From CAZEDU01 sp964511185 (GTDB lineage: Bacteria > Myxococcota > Myxococcia > Myxococcales > Myxococcaceae), in NCBI GenBank assembly GCA_964511185.1, contig CAZEDU010000001.1, forward strand, positions 1-64,000: a stretch of 64,000 nt of DNA. The letters are read 5' to 3'. Position numbers and translations under genes: made by a program. Shown piece after piece: positions 46,140 to 55,254 of the stretch; positions within the stretch are counted from its first letter, which is position 1; every line of letters starts with the position of its first letter. The notes beneath the pieces are model-generated. The model worked only from the letters and a program-made list of their open reading frames with translations, had not been told where the DNA came from and made no database searches.

Positions 46140-47995
46140 TTCTTGAGCGCCTTCGCTTCGAGGTCGCGCCGCAGCGCCTCGGCGGCCTTGAGGAACCCAG
46201 GCCCCTGGTCGGGCCGCGCCACCGCCTCGTAGTAGCTGTCGGTCAGGTTCGAGTACCGCTGGCACAGCGTCTTGATCACATCGCAGTTGTACCGGCGGCG
46301 AACCTGGTCATACGCCGCCCGCATGCGCTCGTACTCGCGCTCGAGCTGCGCCACCGGGACGGTCTTGCGGACGGGCTTGGCCGCGGGCCTGGGCTTGGAA
46401 GGCGCGGGGGCCTGCAGCGGCGCCAAGGTGAGCTCGTCGTCCTCGGCCTCCAACGCCTCGTCGTCGGGCGCCGCGAAAGAGTCGTCGGGCTCCAGCGCGT
46501 CGGCGGGGATGTCGGGCATCGCCGACTCCGGCTCCACCGGCTCGATGCGCACCGCCACCGCCGGCGCGGGCGCGGGCGGGCGCAGGAAGAGAACCGCCCC
46601 CGCGACGAGCGCGAACGAAATCAACGCCGCCCCGACGAACCACGCCCAGCGCGGCACCGCGCGCGGCGCCCGCACCGGCCCGGTCCACTCGTCGGGGTCG
46701 GTCTGCGACTCCCGCGGCGGCGCGTCGAGGGTCTTGCGGCCGTGCGGCCCGCTCCCGCCGGGGTCGGTGTCCTCGGGCTCGCCCGGCGAGGTCTTCTCGA
46801 GCGACGCCGGGGGAAGAATCTCCGCGCTGGCCCACGGCACGCTGTCCGCCGCGGTCGTCTCCATCGGCTCCGCCACCACCGGCGCGAGCTGGGTGGGCTG
46901 CTCGAGCAGGCTCCCCGGGATGGTCTCGTCGCGGCCGGGCACCGCCTCGTCGAGCGTGGCGACGGGCCGCAACGGCGGCTGCGACTGCCCGCTGCGCGAC
47001 GGCGACTTGAGCGAGCTGAGCAGCCTTCGCTCCTGCTGAAACTCGGTCTCGAACATCTGCCGCATGCACTGGCCGGCCTTCTCCGCGCCGCCGGTGAGGC
47101 CCAGCTCGACTTGGCACTGGAGCAGCTGCGCGCGAAACGCATCGGCGGTCTGAAAGCGCTCGGACGGCTCGACCGCCAGCGCCTTGTTCAGCACCGCCTC
47201 CAGCGAGGCCGGGCAGTCGGGCTTGAGCTCGCGCAGAGGCCGGAGCGCGCCGCGCCCGACCTCGGGGAGCAGCTGCGGCGTGGGGGTGTCCTCGAACGGG
47301 TTGCGCCCGGCGACGAGCTCGAAGAGCACCACCCCCACCGAGTACAAGTCGCTGCGCGCGTCGACCTGCGCCTGCCGCGCCTGCTCGGGCGACATGTAGA
47401 GGAACTTGCCCATCACGATGCTGGGGTTGGTCTTCGCGGCGTTGAGCGCGCTCTTGGCGAGCCCGAAGTCGATGACCTTCACCTCGCCTTCGTACGAGAC
47501 GAGGATGTTCTGCGGCGAGATGTCGCGGTGGACGAGGCCCAGCTCGCGGTCCTGCTCGTCGCGCTTTCGGTGCACGTACGCCAGCGCCTCGAGCACCCGC
47601 ATCACCAGGTGCACCGACACCTCGAGCTTGGGCGGGGTGGAGAGCTCGCGCGCGCGGTTGAGCAGCCTGCGCAGGTCCTTCCCGTCCACGTACTCGAGCG
47701 CCAAATACGGCTCGCCGTCCACCATGCCGACGTCGAGCACCTGCGCGATGGCGCCGTGCTGCAGCTGCACCAGCGTCTTCGCCTCGTCGACGAAGCGGTT
47801 CAGAAAGCCCGGGTCCCGCGCCAACGCGGGCCGCACCCGCTTGACGACGCACAGCTTGCCGAACCCCCGCGTGCCCTCCAGCCGCGCGATGAACAGCTCG
47901 CCCATGCCGCCCGACGAGAGCGGCAACAAGAGCGTGTACCGGCCGAACGGCGTCGGGTGGAAGGGCCGCAGGCGGTTGGGGCTGGGGCTCGTCAT
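46136..47995 (-). CDS. Membrane-anchored Ser/Thr protein kinase embedded in B12 operon
   Basis: A 619-residue eukaryote-like (Hanks) kinase. Gly-rich loop LSSGGMGELF at 27-36, catalytic Lys52 (VVKRV), HRD at 156-158 in LVHRDISPQNIL, DFG at 176-178, and MSPEQARQAQ (APE equivalent). After the kinase domain (about 18-290) comes a long acidic/Pro-rich linker, one membrane helix (WAWFVGAALISFALVAGAVLFL, about 445-465) and a periplasmic tail (PALP-rich then helical, VRRRYNCDVIKTLCQRYSNL). All catalytic residues are present, so it is probably active. Its stop overlaps the btuD start. Substrate unknown. Confidence 0.9.
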   Translation of the reverse strand: MTSPSPNRLRPFHPTPFGRYTLLLPLSSGGMGELFIARLEGTRGFGKLCVVKRVRPALARDPGFLNRFVDEAKTLVQLQHGAIAQVLDVGMVDGEPYLALEYVDGKDLRRLLNRARELSTPPKLEVSVHLVMRVLEALAYVHRKRDEQDRELGLVHRDISPQNILVSYEGEVKVIDFGLAKSALNAAKTNPSIVMGKFLYMSPEQARQAQVDARSDLYSVGVVLFELVAGRNPFEDTPTPQLLPEVGRGALRPLRELKPDCPASLEAVLNKALAVEPSERFQTADAFRAQLLQCQVELGLTGGAEKAGQCMRQMFETEFQQERRLLSSLKSPSRSGQSQPPLRPVATLDEAVPGRDETIPGSLLEQPTQLAPVVAEPMETTAADSVPWASAEILPPASLEKTSPGEPEDTDPGGSGPHGRKTLDAPPRESQTDPDEWTGPVRAPRAVPRWAWFVGAALISFALVAGAVLFLRPPAPAPAVAVRIEPVEPESAMPDIPADALEPDDSFAAPDDEALEAEDDELTLAPLQAPAPSKPRPAAKPVRKTVPVAQLEREYERMRAAYDQVRRRYNCDVIKTLCQRYSNLTDSYYEAVARPDQGPGFLKAAEALRRDLEAKALKK

Positions 47996-48055
47996 CGCTG
48001 CCCGGAGGCGGGCGAGGAATGTTCACCCGAAGGCGACGACGGACGCCAGCGTTGT

Positions 48056-49762
48056 TCAGCTGGATTTCGAGCCGGGGTCGGTGACATGGCCGGCGTCTTC
48101 TTCGACCACCTCGAACACCGGCACCGGCGAAGTCCGGCCGCCCAGCATCCGCTCCCCGCGGGGGACGACCTCGAACTTGCCGCCGGTGGCCATCAAGGTG
48201 GGCTTGGTGACCAGGATTTGGCCGGGTTGCGCGGCGGACGCCAGCCACGACGTGAGGTTCACCGTCTCCCCGAAGGCCGTGTAGTCAAGCCGCGCCGGGC
48301 TGCCGACAGTGCCCACCAGCACCGGGCCCGTACACAGGGCGAGCTTCAGCTCGAGCTGCTCGGCTTCAGGCCGCTCGGCCATGGCCCGCGCCCACTCGGC
48401 CCTCAGCGCGAGCGCGGCCCGCACCGCGCGCAAGGCGTCGTTGCCGCGCGCCCACGGCGCCCCGAACATGGCCATCATCGCGTCGCCGACGAACTTGTCG
48501 ACGGTGCCTTCGAAGCTGAAGACGATGCTGGTCATGCGCTTGTAGAACTCGTTGAGCAGCGCGGTCACCCGCTCGGGCGACGCGCGCTGCGCGAAGGCGG
48601 TGAAGCCGGCCAAGTCGGCCAGCAGCACGGTCACCTCGCGCTTCTCCAGTACGGTGACGGGAACGTCGCCCAGCTGGCGCATCTCGACCAGGCGCCGCTC
48701 GACGATGTTGGGCGCGTGGAAGCGCTCGAGCACCTCGCGCAGCCGGCCGTCGCCCGCGGTGGGCTGCTCGGACGAGAAGCGCTCGACGGCGTGAAAGAGC
48801 AGCCGGCCGACCTCGGTGCACAGCTCGAGCGTCTTCTCCAGCTGGTCCTTGCCTTCGCGCTGCGCGGCGCGGTTCAGGTACAGCACGCCGACGAACGGCG
48901 GCCGCGCGCCGATGGGCACGCACAGCACCTGGTCGACGCCGTACATCACCACGCTCTCGCGCGAGGCGAAGCGGGAGTCGTCGCGGACGTTGCGCACCGC
49001 CAGCGCCGCGCCCTGCTCGAGCGCCGCCTCGATGACCGCGTCGGACACCGGCGCCTCGCCCTCCGTCAGCTTGCCGCGGTGACGCACGGTGGCCGGCGCG
49101 AGCGCGCCCGACAGGTGCCGCAGCATCACCACCGCGGTGGTCGCGTTCACCGCCTGCATCAGCTTGTCGACGGTGTCGTCGAGGAAGCGCGTCAGCGAGG
49201 TCGCCGCGTGGAGGGCTTCGGAGACTTTGTAGAGGAACAGCAGCGACTCGTAGCGGATGGGCAGCGAGCCTTTCTCGACCGCGAGCGCGTTCATGTCGAG
49301 CGGCGGCTGGGTGGGCTCGAACGGCGCCACGTTGTCCAGCGCGCGCATGAGCGAGCTCTCCTTCACCCCGCGCGAGAGCACCACCTCGCGGGCGATGTCG
49401 ACGCCTTGGCCGAAGCGCCGCACGCCCCCCGTCGAGATGTCCACCACCTCGGTGCGCACGTCCTCGCTCGCCTCGGGCTGGCGGATGAGCAGCGTGTTCT
49501 CGCCGACGGTGATGGTGTCGCCCGGCTTCAGGGCGATCGCCGCCTCCACCGCCAGGCCGTTCACCTTGGTGCCGTTTCGGCTCTCCAGGTCTTCGACCTC
49601 GACGCGGCCGTTCTGCACGCGCAGCCGCGCATGCTGGCGGGACACCATGTCCCCCGAGAGAACGATGTCGTTCTCATCGGCGCGGCCCAAGCTGGTATCG
49701 CCCTCCGGCAAGTCGTAGGAGGTGTCGAAGTAGCCCGGGCCATTGATGACGAGCTGCCACAT
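48056..49762 (-). CDS. FHA-GAF-adenylate cyclase regulator
   Basis: A 568-residue three-part signalling protein. FHA domain (about 20-100): LGRADENDIVLSGDMVSRQHARL and ESRNGTKVNG give the phosphothreonine-binding loops. Central GAF domain (about 190-330; LLFLYKVSEALHAATSL ... VLCVPIGARPPFVGVLYLN). C-terminal class III nucleotide cyclase (about 365-555): metal Asp residues in EVTVLLADLAGFTAF and FVGDAMMAMFG, and the YTAFGETVNLTSWLAS block. The FHA domain may bind the kinase encoded next (60 bp downstream). Start ATG 49762 lies at the FHA start; a far longer frame upstream covers btuC on another frame and is not real. Confidence 0.9.
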   Translation of the reverse strand: MWQLVINGPGYFDTSYDLPEGDTSLGRADENDIVLSGDMVSRQHARLRVQNGRVEVEDLESRNGTKVNGLAVEAAIALKPGDTITVGENTLLIRQPEASEDVRTEVVDISTGGVRRFGQGVDIAREVVLSRGVKESSLMRALDNVAPFEPTQPPLDMNALAVEKGSLPIRYESLLFLYKVSEALHAATSLTRFLDDTVDKLMQAVNATTAVVMLRHLSGALAPATVRHRGKLTEGEAPVSDAVIEAALEQGAALAVRNVRDDSRFASRESVVMYGVDQVLCVPIGARPPFVGVLYLNRAAQREGKDQLEKTLELCTEVGRLLFHAVERFSSEQPTAGDGRLREVLERFHAPNIVERRLVEMRQLGDVPVTVLEKREVTVLLADLAGFTAFAQRASPERVTALLNEFYKRMTSIVFSFEGTVDKFVGDAMMAMFGAPWARGNDALRAVRAALALRAEWARAMAERPEAEQLELKLALCTGPVLVGTVGSPARLDYTAFGETVNLTSWLASAAQPGQILVTKPTLMATGGKFEVVPRGERMLGGRTSPVPVFEVVEEDAGHVTDPGSKSS

Positions 49763-49791
49763 GTGCGGAGCCCGCGAAGCGTAGCACGTCG

Positions 49792-50808
49792 TCAGGCGCG
49801 GCGAGCGAGCAAGAGCAGAAACAAAGGGCCGCCGATGAGCGCCGTCAGCGCACCCACCGGCGGCTCGGCGCCGAACCAGGGGAACAGCGAGCGCGCCGCC
49901 AGGTCCGCCAACACCAGGAAAGCCGCGCCGCCCAGCGCGCTGCCCGGGAGCAGCAAACGGTTGTCTGCACCGAGGCGCAGGCGAAGCAGATGTGGCACCA
50001 CGAGCCCCACAAATCCCACCAGGCCGGCGAGCGCGACGGCCACCGCGACCGCCAGTGAGGCGAACAGCAGGATCAGGCCGCGCACCCGCCGCACCGGCGC
50101 GCCCAGCGACGCGGCGTCTTCGTCGCCCAGCGCGAGCAAGTTGAGCTGCCCGGAGAGCGCCCACAGCCCGCCCAGCGCCAGCGCCTGCAGCGCCGCGGCG
50201 AGGAGCAAGGTGCTTGAGCGCTCGTAACCGATGGCGCCCGCGAGCCAGTAGAGAATCTGACCGAGCTTGTCGGGCGCGGCGAGCGTCTTGATGAAGGTCA
50301 CCGCCGCGAGCGCGAACGCGTTGACGATGACACCGGCGAGCAGCACCACGTGCGGCCCGCGGCCCCCCGCAAGCTCGCCCAGCGCGAAGACGAGCACGGT
50401 GGCGAGCAGCGCCCCGCCGAGCGCGAACGCCTGCGGCCCCAGGTCGCTCACCCAACCGGCCTGAAGCCCAATGCCGCCCAAGCCCAAGGCGAGCGCGAGG
50501 GTGGCGCCCAGCGCGGCGCCGCCGGAGACGCCCAAGAGCAGCGGCTCGGCGAGCGGGTTTCGGGTCAGCCCCTGCAGCGCGCAGCCGGAGGCGGCGAGCG
50601 CGGCGCCGACCAACGCCGCCAAGGCCGCGCGCGGCCAACGCAGCGACCAGAAGATGACCGCGTCGGGCGCCTCCCCTCCCAGCGCGCGAGAGAGCGAAAT
50701 CGGCTGCTCGCCGAAGAGCACCGCGCAGCCGAGCGCGACGGCCAGCACGCACGAGAGCCCCACGAGCACCAGCGCCAGCCTCCAGGGGCGAACGCGGGCC
50801 GCGCTCAC
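49792..50808 (-). CDS. btuC: Cobalamin ABC transporter permease (BtuC-like)
   Basis: A 338-residue polytopic membrane protein of the FecCD/BtuC family with about ten helices. Family blocks: RWPRAALAALVGAALAASGCALQGLTRNPLAEPLLLGVSGGAALGA, and near the end AGLVGFVGLVVPHLLRLRLGADNRLLLPGSALGGAAFLVLADLAAR. GTG 50808 overlaps the btuF stop by GTGA. It pairs with BtuF and the ATPase at 45348-46139. Confidence 0.92.
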   Translation of the reverse strand: MSAARVRPWRLALVLVGLSCVLAVALGCAVLFGEQPISLSRALGGEAPDAVIFWSLRWPRAALAALVGAALAASGCALQGLTRNPLAEPLLLGVSGGAALGATLALALGLGGIGLQAGWVSDLGPQAFALGGALLATVLVFALGELAGGRGPHVVLLAGVIVNAFALAAVTFIKTLAAPDKLGQILYWLAGAIGYERSSTLLLAAALQALALGGLWALSGQLNLLALGDEDAASLGAPVRRVRGLILLFASLAVAVAVALAGLVGFVGLVVPHLLRLRLGADNRLLLPGSALGGAAFLVLADLAARSLFPWFGAEPPVGALTALIGGPLFLLLLARRA

Positions 50809-51647
50809 GGGACGTCCTTGCCGTGCACCAGCGCGAACAGCTCGTGGAGCCCGCGCGCGAGCCTGGGGCCCGGGTGCAGCAGGTCCTGCGAGGCGGGCCG
50901 CACCCAGCGGGCGCGCTGAAGCCCTTCGAGCGCGCGCAGCGCCTGAACGCCGGTGCGCGAATCGGCGAGGTCGATGATGACGTCGGGCCGCGCGGCGAGC
51001 ACGCGCTCCACCGAGTACACCGGGTAAGGCACGCGCGCGTCGGCCGCGACGTTGACGCCGCCGGCGTCCGCGAGCAGCTCGGCGCCGAACGAGCCGGGGC
51101 CCGCCACCACCAGCGGCGCGAAGCCGTAGACGATGAGGACCTTCTTCTTCGAGAGCCCCGCGGACTTGCGCCGCACCTCCGCGCGCGCGGCCTGAATCCG
51201 CGCGACGAGCGCGGCCGCCTCCTGCTTCTTGTCGAGCGCGGCGCCCACCGCTTCGATGGCGGCCAGCGTCTGGGCCACGGTGTGGAGCGGCAGCGCGAGC
51301 ACGGGGATGCCCAGCTCGGCCATCTTCTCCACCGGCGCGCGGTTGCCGGGCCCGGGCTGCACCAGCACCAAGTCGGGCGCGAGCTTCACCACCGCCTCGA
51401 CGCTGGGGTCCGAGAAGCCGCCGACGCGGGGCAGGCGCTGGACCGCCTCGCCTTCGTCGTAGCGCGAGACGCCGACCAGCCGCTCCCCGGCGCCCAGCGC
51501 CTCCACCGTCTGCGTGAGCGACGGCGCGAGGGTCACCACGCGCCGCACCGGCCGGTCGAGCGGCGGGCCGTGGAAGGCAGGCGCGTCCGCCCACGCCAGC
51601 GCGCTCCAGCCGCACGCGGCGGCGCAGAGGATGGCAAAAAGCCGCAT
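50805..51647 (-). CDS. btuF: Cobalamin-binding periplasmic protein (BtuF-like)
   Basis: A 280-residue class III substrate-binding protein. Signal peptide MRLFAILCAAACGWSALAWA, then RRVVTLAPSLTQTVEALGAGERLVGVSRYDEGEAVQRLPRVGGFSDPSVEAVVKLAPDLVLVQPG, the standard BtuF-like N-terminal lobe. C-terminal lobe: LLADAGGVNVAADARVPYPVYSVERVLAARPDVIIDL. The start overlaps the stop of the upstream stigma-repeat gene (TGATG); a GTG one codon earlier is also possible. Confidence 0.9.
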   Translation of the reverse strand: MRLFAILCAAACGWSALAWADAPAFHGPPLDRPVRRVVTLAPSLTQTVEALGAGERLVGVSRYDEGEAVQRLPRVGGFSDPSVEAVVKLAPDLVLVQPGPGNRAPVEKMAELGIPVLALPLHTVAQTLAAIEAVGAALDKKQEAAALVARIQAARAEVRRKSAGLSKKKVLIVYGFAPLVVAGPGSFGAELLADAGGVNVAADARVPYPVYSVERVLAARPDVIIDLADSRTGVQALRALEGLQRARWVRPASQDLLHPGPRLARGLHELFALVHGKDVP

Positions 51648-53242
51648 CACGGGAGCGCGAGCAGGTCGGCCACGTTCGACACGCCGGTGGTCGAGTCGAC
51701 CGCGCACGCCTGAATCGGCCCGCCGGACTGGTAGCCGCGCCGCTCGACCAGGCCGCCGTCGGTGAAGCCGTAGACGAACACGCGGCCGCCGTTCTGGTCC
51801 GCCACGAAGACGTCGCCTCCGACCAGCGCGAACCGACCTGGGACGATGGGCGAGCAGTCGCCGGTGTGAGGGCAGGCGATGGGCGTGGCGGCCAGGCGCG
51901 TGCCGTCGGCCTGCACGACCACCAGCGCCGCCTTCTCGACGCCGTTGGCGAGGAAGGTGGTCGGGTCGTAGCTCACCTTGCCCTGGCAGGTGACGAAGAG
52001 CCGCTGCCCGTCGGACGCCACCGAGACCGCGTTGAGGCACACGTCGTTGCCCAGGTCGATGGGCGTGACGTCGCCGCTCACCGGGTCGATGCGCGCCAAC
52101 ATGCCGTTGCCTTCGGGCACGTAGGTGTCGGGGTTCAAGTTGCTGAGCGCGACGAAGAGCTGGCCCTGGTGCGCGGTGATGGACCACGGCCGCGCGACCG
52201 GGTCGCCGTTGGGCAGCGGCTGGAGCGCGGCGCCTTGCGGCATGGGGTAGCTCGTCACCGCCGAAGGCGCCTCGGGTTGGGTGATGTCGACCTTCACCAC
52301 GCGCTGGCCCGCGCTGGCCGCCGCGGCGCCGAAGCCGCCGTAGAGCGGCACGTACATCGCGTCGCCCAGCTTCACCGCGGCCTCGGGGAAGGTGTTCGCG
52401 CCGAAGGACACCTCGGCGACCGTGGCGAGCTGGAGCCCGCCGTCGACGGACGCGTAGCTCGCCGCGGTGGACGCGTTGCGCCGGAGGACCTGCAGCGTGC
52501 CGCTCGAGGCGTTCACCACGTACACGTACGGGTCGAACGCGAGCACCTGGTTGGGCACCGAGCCGGTGGTCGGCGCGCCCGAAACCTGCGCGAACGGCGC
52601 GCCGGTGGGCGCGAGCGAGGCCTGGTAGACGCGGTCGTCGATGCCGTCGAGCGAGAGCAGCACGTCGGCGACGGCGGCGAGCGACTGCGGCGCGGTGCCG
52701 ATCGCGGCGTTGGGCCCCTTCAAGCCCGTCTGAGCCTGCAGGCCGGTCACCTGGCCGTTGCTGAAGCAGGCGGCGACCACGTCGTACTGGCAGACGCCGT
52801 TCCTGCAGCTGCGCGCGTCCTGGCACGCGTTGCCGCACGCGCCGCAGTGGAGCGGGTCGCTCCCGAGCGCGACGCACGACTGGCCGCACAGAGTCGACGT
52901 GGTGAAGTTGCAGGCGGACTTGCACTGGCCGCCCTCACACACCAGCCCCGCGCCGCAGGCGTTGCCGCACGCGCCGCAGTTGAGCGGGTCGGTGGCGAGC
53001 ACGGCGCAGCCGGTGCCGCACACCTCGGTGCCGGGGCCGCACCGGCACGCGCTCTCCTGGCACACCTGGCCCGGCTGACAGGCGACGCCGCAGCCACCGC
53101 AGTTAAGCCGGTCGCTCGTCAGGTCCGCGCAGCCTTGGCCGCACGCCGCGAGCCCCTGGGTGCACAGCACGCGTTGCTCCGGACAGCCGAACGAGAAGAA
53201 GGCGAGCGCGAGCGCGCCCGCGGTGAGGAGATGGCGGTTCAT
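51647..53242 (-). CDS. Stigma-repeat (Cys-rich) beta-propeller lipoprotein
   Basis: A 531-residue exported lipoprotein (TAGALALAFFSFGC). It begins with Cys-rich modules: LTSDRLNCGGCGVACQPG, LATDPLNCGACGNACGAG and LGSDPLHCGACGNACQDA, each followed by a C-terminal Cys pair, the myxobacterial 'stigma' type repeat. The rest (about 165-531) is a repeated beta-rich region with segments such as NQVLAFDPYVYVVNASSGTLQVL and GDVFVADQNGGRVFVYGF that look like a YncE-like propeller. It is co-translated with btuB (ATGA overlap) and btuF, suggesting it works at the outer membrane in B12 uptake. No known B12-binding motif seen. Confidence 0.85.
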   Translation of the reverse strand: MNRHLLTAGALALAFFSFGCPEQRVLCTQGLAACGQGCADLTSDRLNCGGCGVACQPGQVCQESACRCGPGTEVCGTGCAVLATDPLNCGACGNACGAGLVCEGGQCKSACNFTTSTLCGQSCVALGSDPLHCGACGNACQDARSCRNGVCQYDVVAACFSNGQVTGLQAQTGLKGPNAAIGTAPQSLAAVADVLLSLDGIDDRVYQASLAPTGAPFAQVSGAPTTGSVPNQVLAFDPYVYVVNASSGTLQVLRRNASTAASYASVDGGLQLATVAEVSFGANTFPEAAVKLGDAMYVPLYGGFGAAAASAGQRVVKVDITQPEAPSAVTSYPMPQGAALQPLPNGDPVARPWSITAHQGQLFVALSNLNPDTYVPEGNGMLARIDPVSGDVTPIDLGNDVCLNAVSVASDGQRLFVTCQGKVSYDPTTFLANGVEKAALVVVQADGTRLAATPIACPHTGDCSPIVPGRFALVGGDVFVADQNGGRVFVYGFTDGGLVERRGYQSGGPIQACAVDSTTGVSNVADLLALP

Positions 53243-55179
53243 CGAAGAACGTCCTTTCGGGAAGCGGGAGAGGGAGACGATGCGAAGTCCCACGCGACGG
53301 CGGCGGTGACGTACGCGGCGCGGCCAGGCAGGGGGTAGCCGTCCAGGTCCTGGCTTTGGACGTCGAGCAGGTTCTTGAGCTCGCCGGCGACCTGGAGCTC
53401 GGGCCGCCGGGTCACGGTGGCGACGAGCCCCACGTTCACGAACGCGCGCTCTTCGAGGAAGAGCGTCTCGGTGCGGTTGGTGAACTGGCGCGACTGGAAG
53501 AGCAGCTCGGCGTGGCCGCGCAGCGTCGAGGGCCCCAGCTCGAGCCGGGCGGCGACCTTGTGGCGCGGGCGGTAGGGCAGCGTCTTCAAGTAGTAGCGCG
53601 GGTCGTCCTTCAGGTTCTGCGACGACAGGTACGTGTAGCTGCCGGTGGCGCCCAGCCAGTGCGTGGGCTCGAGCCGCGCCTCGGCCTCCAGCCCCGACAC
53701 GCGCGCGGTGGCGAAGTTGTAGGGGCGCGCGAGCAGCGGCGGGTAGTACTCGTAGCTGATCAGGTCCTCGTAGAGGCTGTAGAAGCCGCCCACGCTCACC
53801 CGCGTGCGCTCGGTGCGGTGGGCCACCGCCACGTCGGCGAAGAGCGCCCGCTCGGGCCGGAGCTGAGGGTTGGGCAAGAGCGAGCCCTGCACCACGTACA
53901 GCTCGAGGAACGACGGCGCCCGATGCGCCTGGCCGGCGTTGGCCTTGAGCTCGAAGCCGGCGGGCAGCTGGAGCGCGGCGCCCAGCTTGGGGGAGATGCC
54001 GTTGAACGGCCCGGTGCGGTCGAAGCGCAAAGACGGCGTGAGCGCGAAGGCGCCGCCGGCGAAGAGCACCTCGTCGGCGGCCATCACCGCGAAGCGCACC
54101 CAGCCGGGGTTCACCTCGGTGGGCTCGAAGAGCGAATCGCCGGCGACCAGGAGCGTGGCCGACACCCCGTGCCGCTCGGCGAAGAGCTGCGCGTAGGTCG
54201 CGTCCACGCCGACGCTCTGGGTGGTTTGCCGGTGGCTCCCGAGCGAGGTCAGGCTGTGCAGCGCGAGCGCGTCGCGCTGGCCGAAGGCGAGGAACGAGAG
54301 CGCGCCCGCGGGAGAGAGGCTCCGCTCGACCCGCGCCGCGCCCAAGACGCGCTCGCCCCGCTGCCGCGACTCGAGCGTGGGGTTGGCTGCGGTGCCGGCG
54401 AGCCCGCGGTCATCGGCGTTGGCCTCGAGGAGCGCCTCGCCCTGCCAGGCCCCGGCCAGCGCGCGGCGAAACTTGAGCAGCGCCCCGCCGTGCGCGGCCT
54501 GGTTGTTCTGCCGCCGCACCGTCGACAGCGGGTTGCCTTCGAGGTTGGGCTGCGCATCGTGCGCGAAGGAGAAGTCGCCGGCGCTCTGGCCGCCGTGCAA
54601 GAGCACGAGCCCCTCGCCGCCGAGCAGCGCGCCCGTGGCCCCGGCGTGCAGCAGGCCCGTCCGGAAGCTGCCGTACGACGCCTCCGCGAACGCGCGCGCG
54701 CCGTCTCGGGCGCGCCGCGTCGACAGGTACACCGCCCCGCCCAGCCCGCCGCTGCCGTAGCGCGCGCCGGCGCCGCCGCGCTGCACCTGCGCCGCCTCGA
54801 GCGCCGCGGCCGGCACCCGGCTCAAGTCGACGTTGCCGCCGGCCGGGTTCAGCGGAACGCCGTCCAGGAAGACGAGCACCGCGTTCGGCGAGGCGCCGCG
54901 CACCGACAGGTTCTGGCGCTGGCCGAAGCCGCCCACGTCGTGCACCACCAGCCCCGGCGCGGGCGCGAGCCAGTCGGCGGTGCTCTTCACTTCGCTGGTG
55001 GCGGGCGGGCGCGTCACCTCGCTGATCGCCGCGGTCGGGTCGCGGCGGGCGGGCGCGTCGGGCGTGTCGATGGTGGGAGCGGGCGCGGGCACCACCACCG
55101 GCGGCAGCTCGCTCTCTTCTCCTCGCGCCGGGAGCGCGGAGGCGTGCACCGCCAGAAGAATGAGTGAGAGACGCCGCAT
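53239..55179 (-). CDS. btuB: TonB-dependent outer-membrane receptor (BtuB-like)
   Basis: A 646-residue TonB-dependent receptor. Signal peptide to about residue 20 (LLAVHASALPARGEE), a plug domain with SVRGASPNAVLVFLDGVPLNPAGGNVDLSRVPAAALEAAQVQRGGAGARYGSGGLGGAV, then a beta-barrel with many alternating strands and a C-terminal PLPGRAAYVTAAVAWDF aromatic end. A weak TonB box region lies at ELPPVVVPAPAP. Transported vitamin B12 is inferred from the cobalamin riboswitch directly upstream. ATG preceded by GGCGGAG. Confidence 0.93.
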   Translation of the reverse strand: MRRLSLILLAVHASALPARGEESELPPVVVPAPAPTIDTPDAPARRDPTAAISEVTRPPATSEVKSTADWLAPAPGLVVHDVGGFGQRQNLSVRGASPNAVLVFLDGVPLNPAGGNVDLSRVPAAALEAAQVQRGGAGARYGSGGLGGAVYLSTRRARDGARAFAEASYGSFRTGLLHAGATGALLGGEGLVLLHGGQSAGDFSFAHDAQPNLEGNPLSTVRRQNNQAAHGGALLKFRRALAGAWQGEALLEANADDRGLAGTAANPTLESRQRGERVLGAARVERSLSPAGALSFLAFGQRDALALHSLTSLGSHRQTTQSVGVDATYAQLFAERHGVSATLLVAGDSLFEPTEVNPGWVRFAVMAADEVLFAGGAFALTPSLRFDRTGPFNGISPKLGAALQLPAGFELKANAGQAHRAPSFLELYVVQGSLLPNPQLRPERALFADVAVAHRTERTRVSVGGFYSLYEDLISYEYYPPLLARPYNFATARVSGLEAEARLEPTHWLGATGSYTYLSSQNLKDDPRYYLKTLPYRPRHKVAARLELGPSTLRGHAELLFQSRQFTNRTETLFLEERAFVNVGLVATVTRRPELQVAGELKNLLDVQSQDLDGYPLPGRAAYVTAAVAWDFASSPSPASRKDVLR

Positions 55180-55254
55180 CGCTCCGCCTTCCGCTCCCTC
55201 CTGCGAAGAGAGAAGGCACTTCGCGGCGAAGCCCTCTTAAGAGGCGCTTCACCA

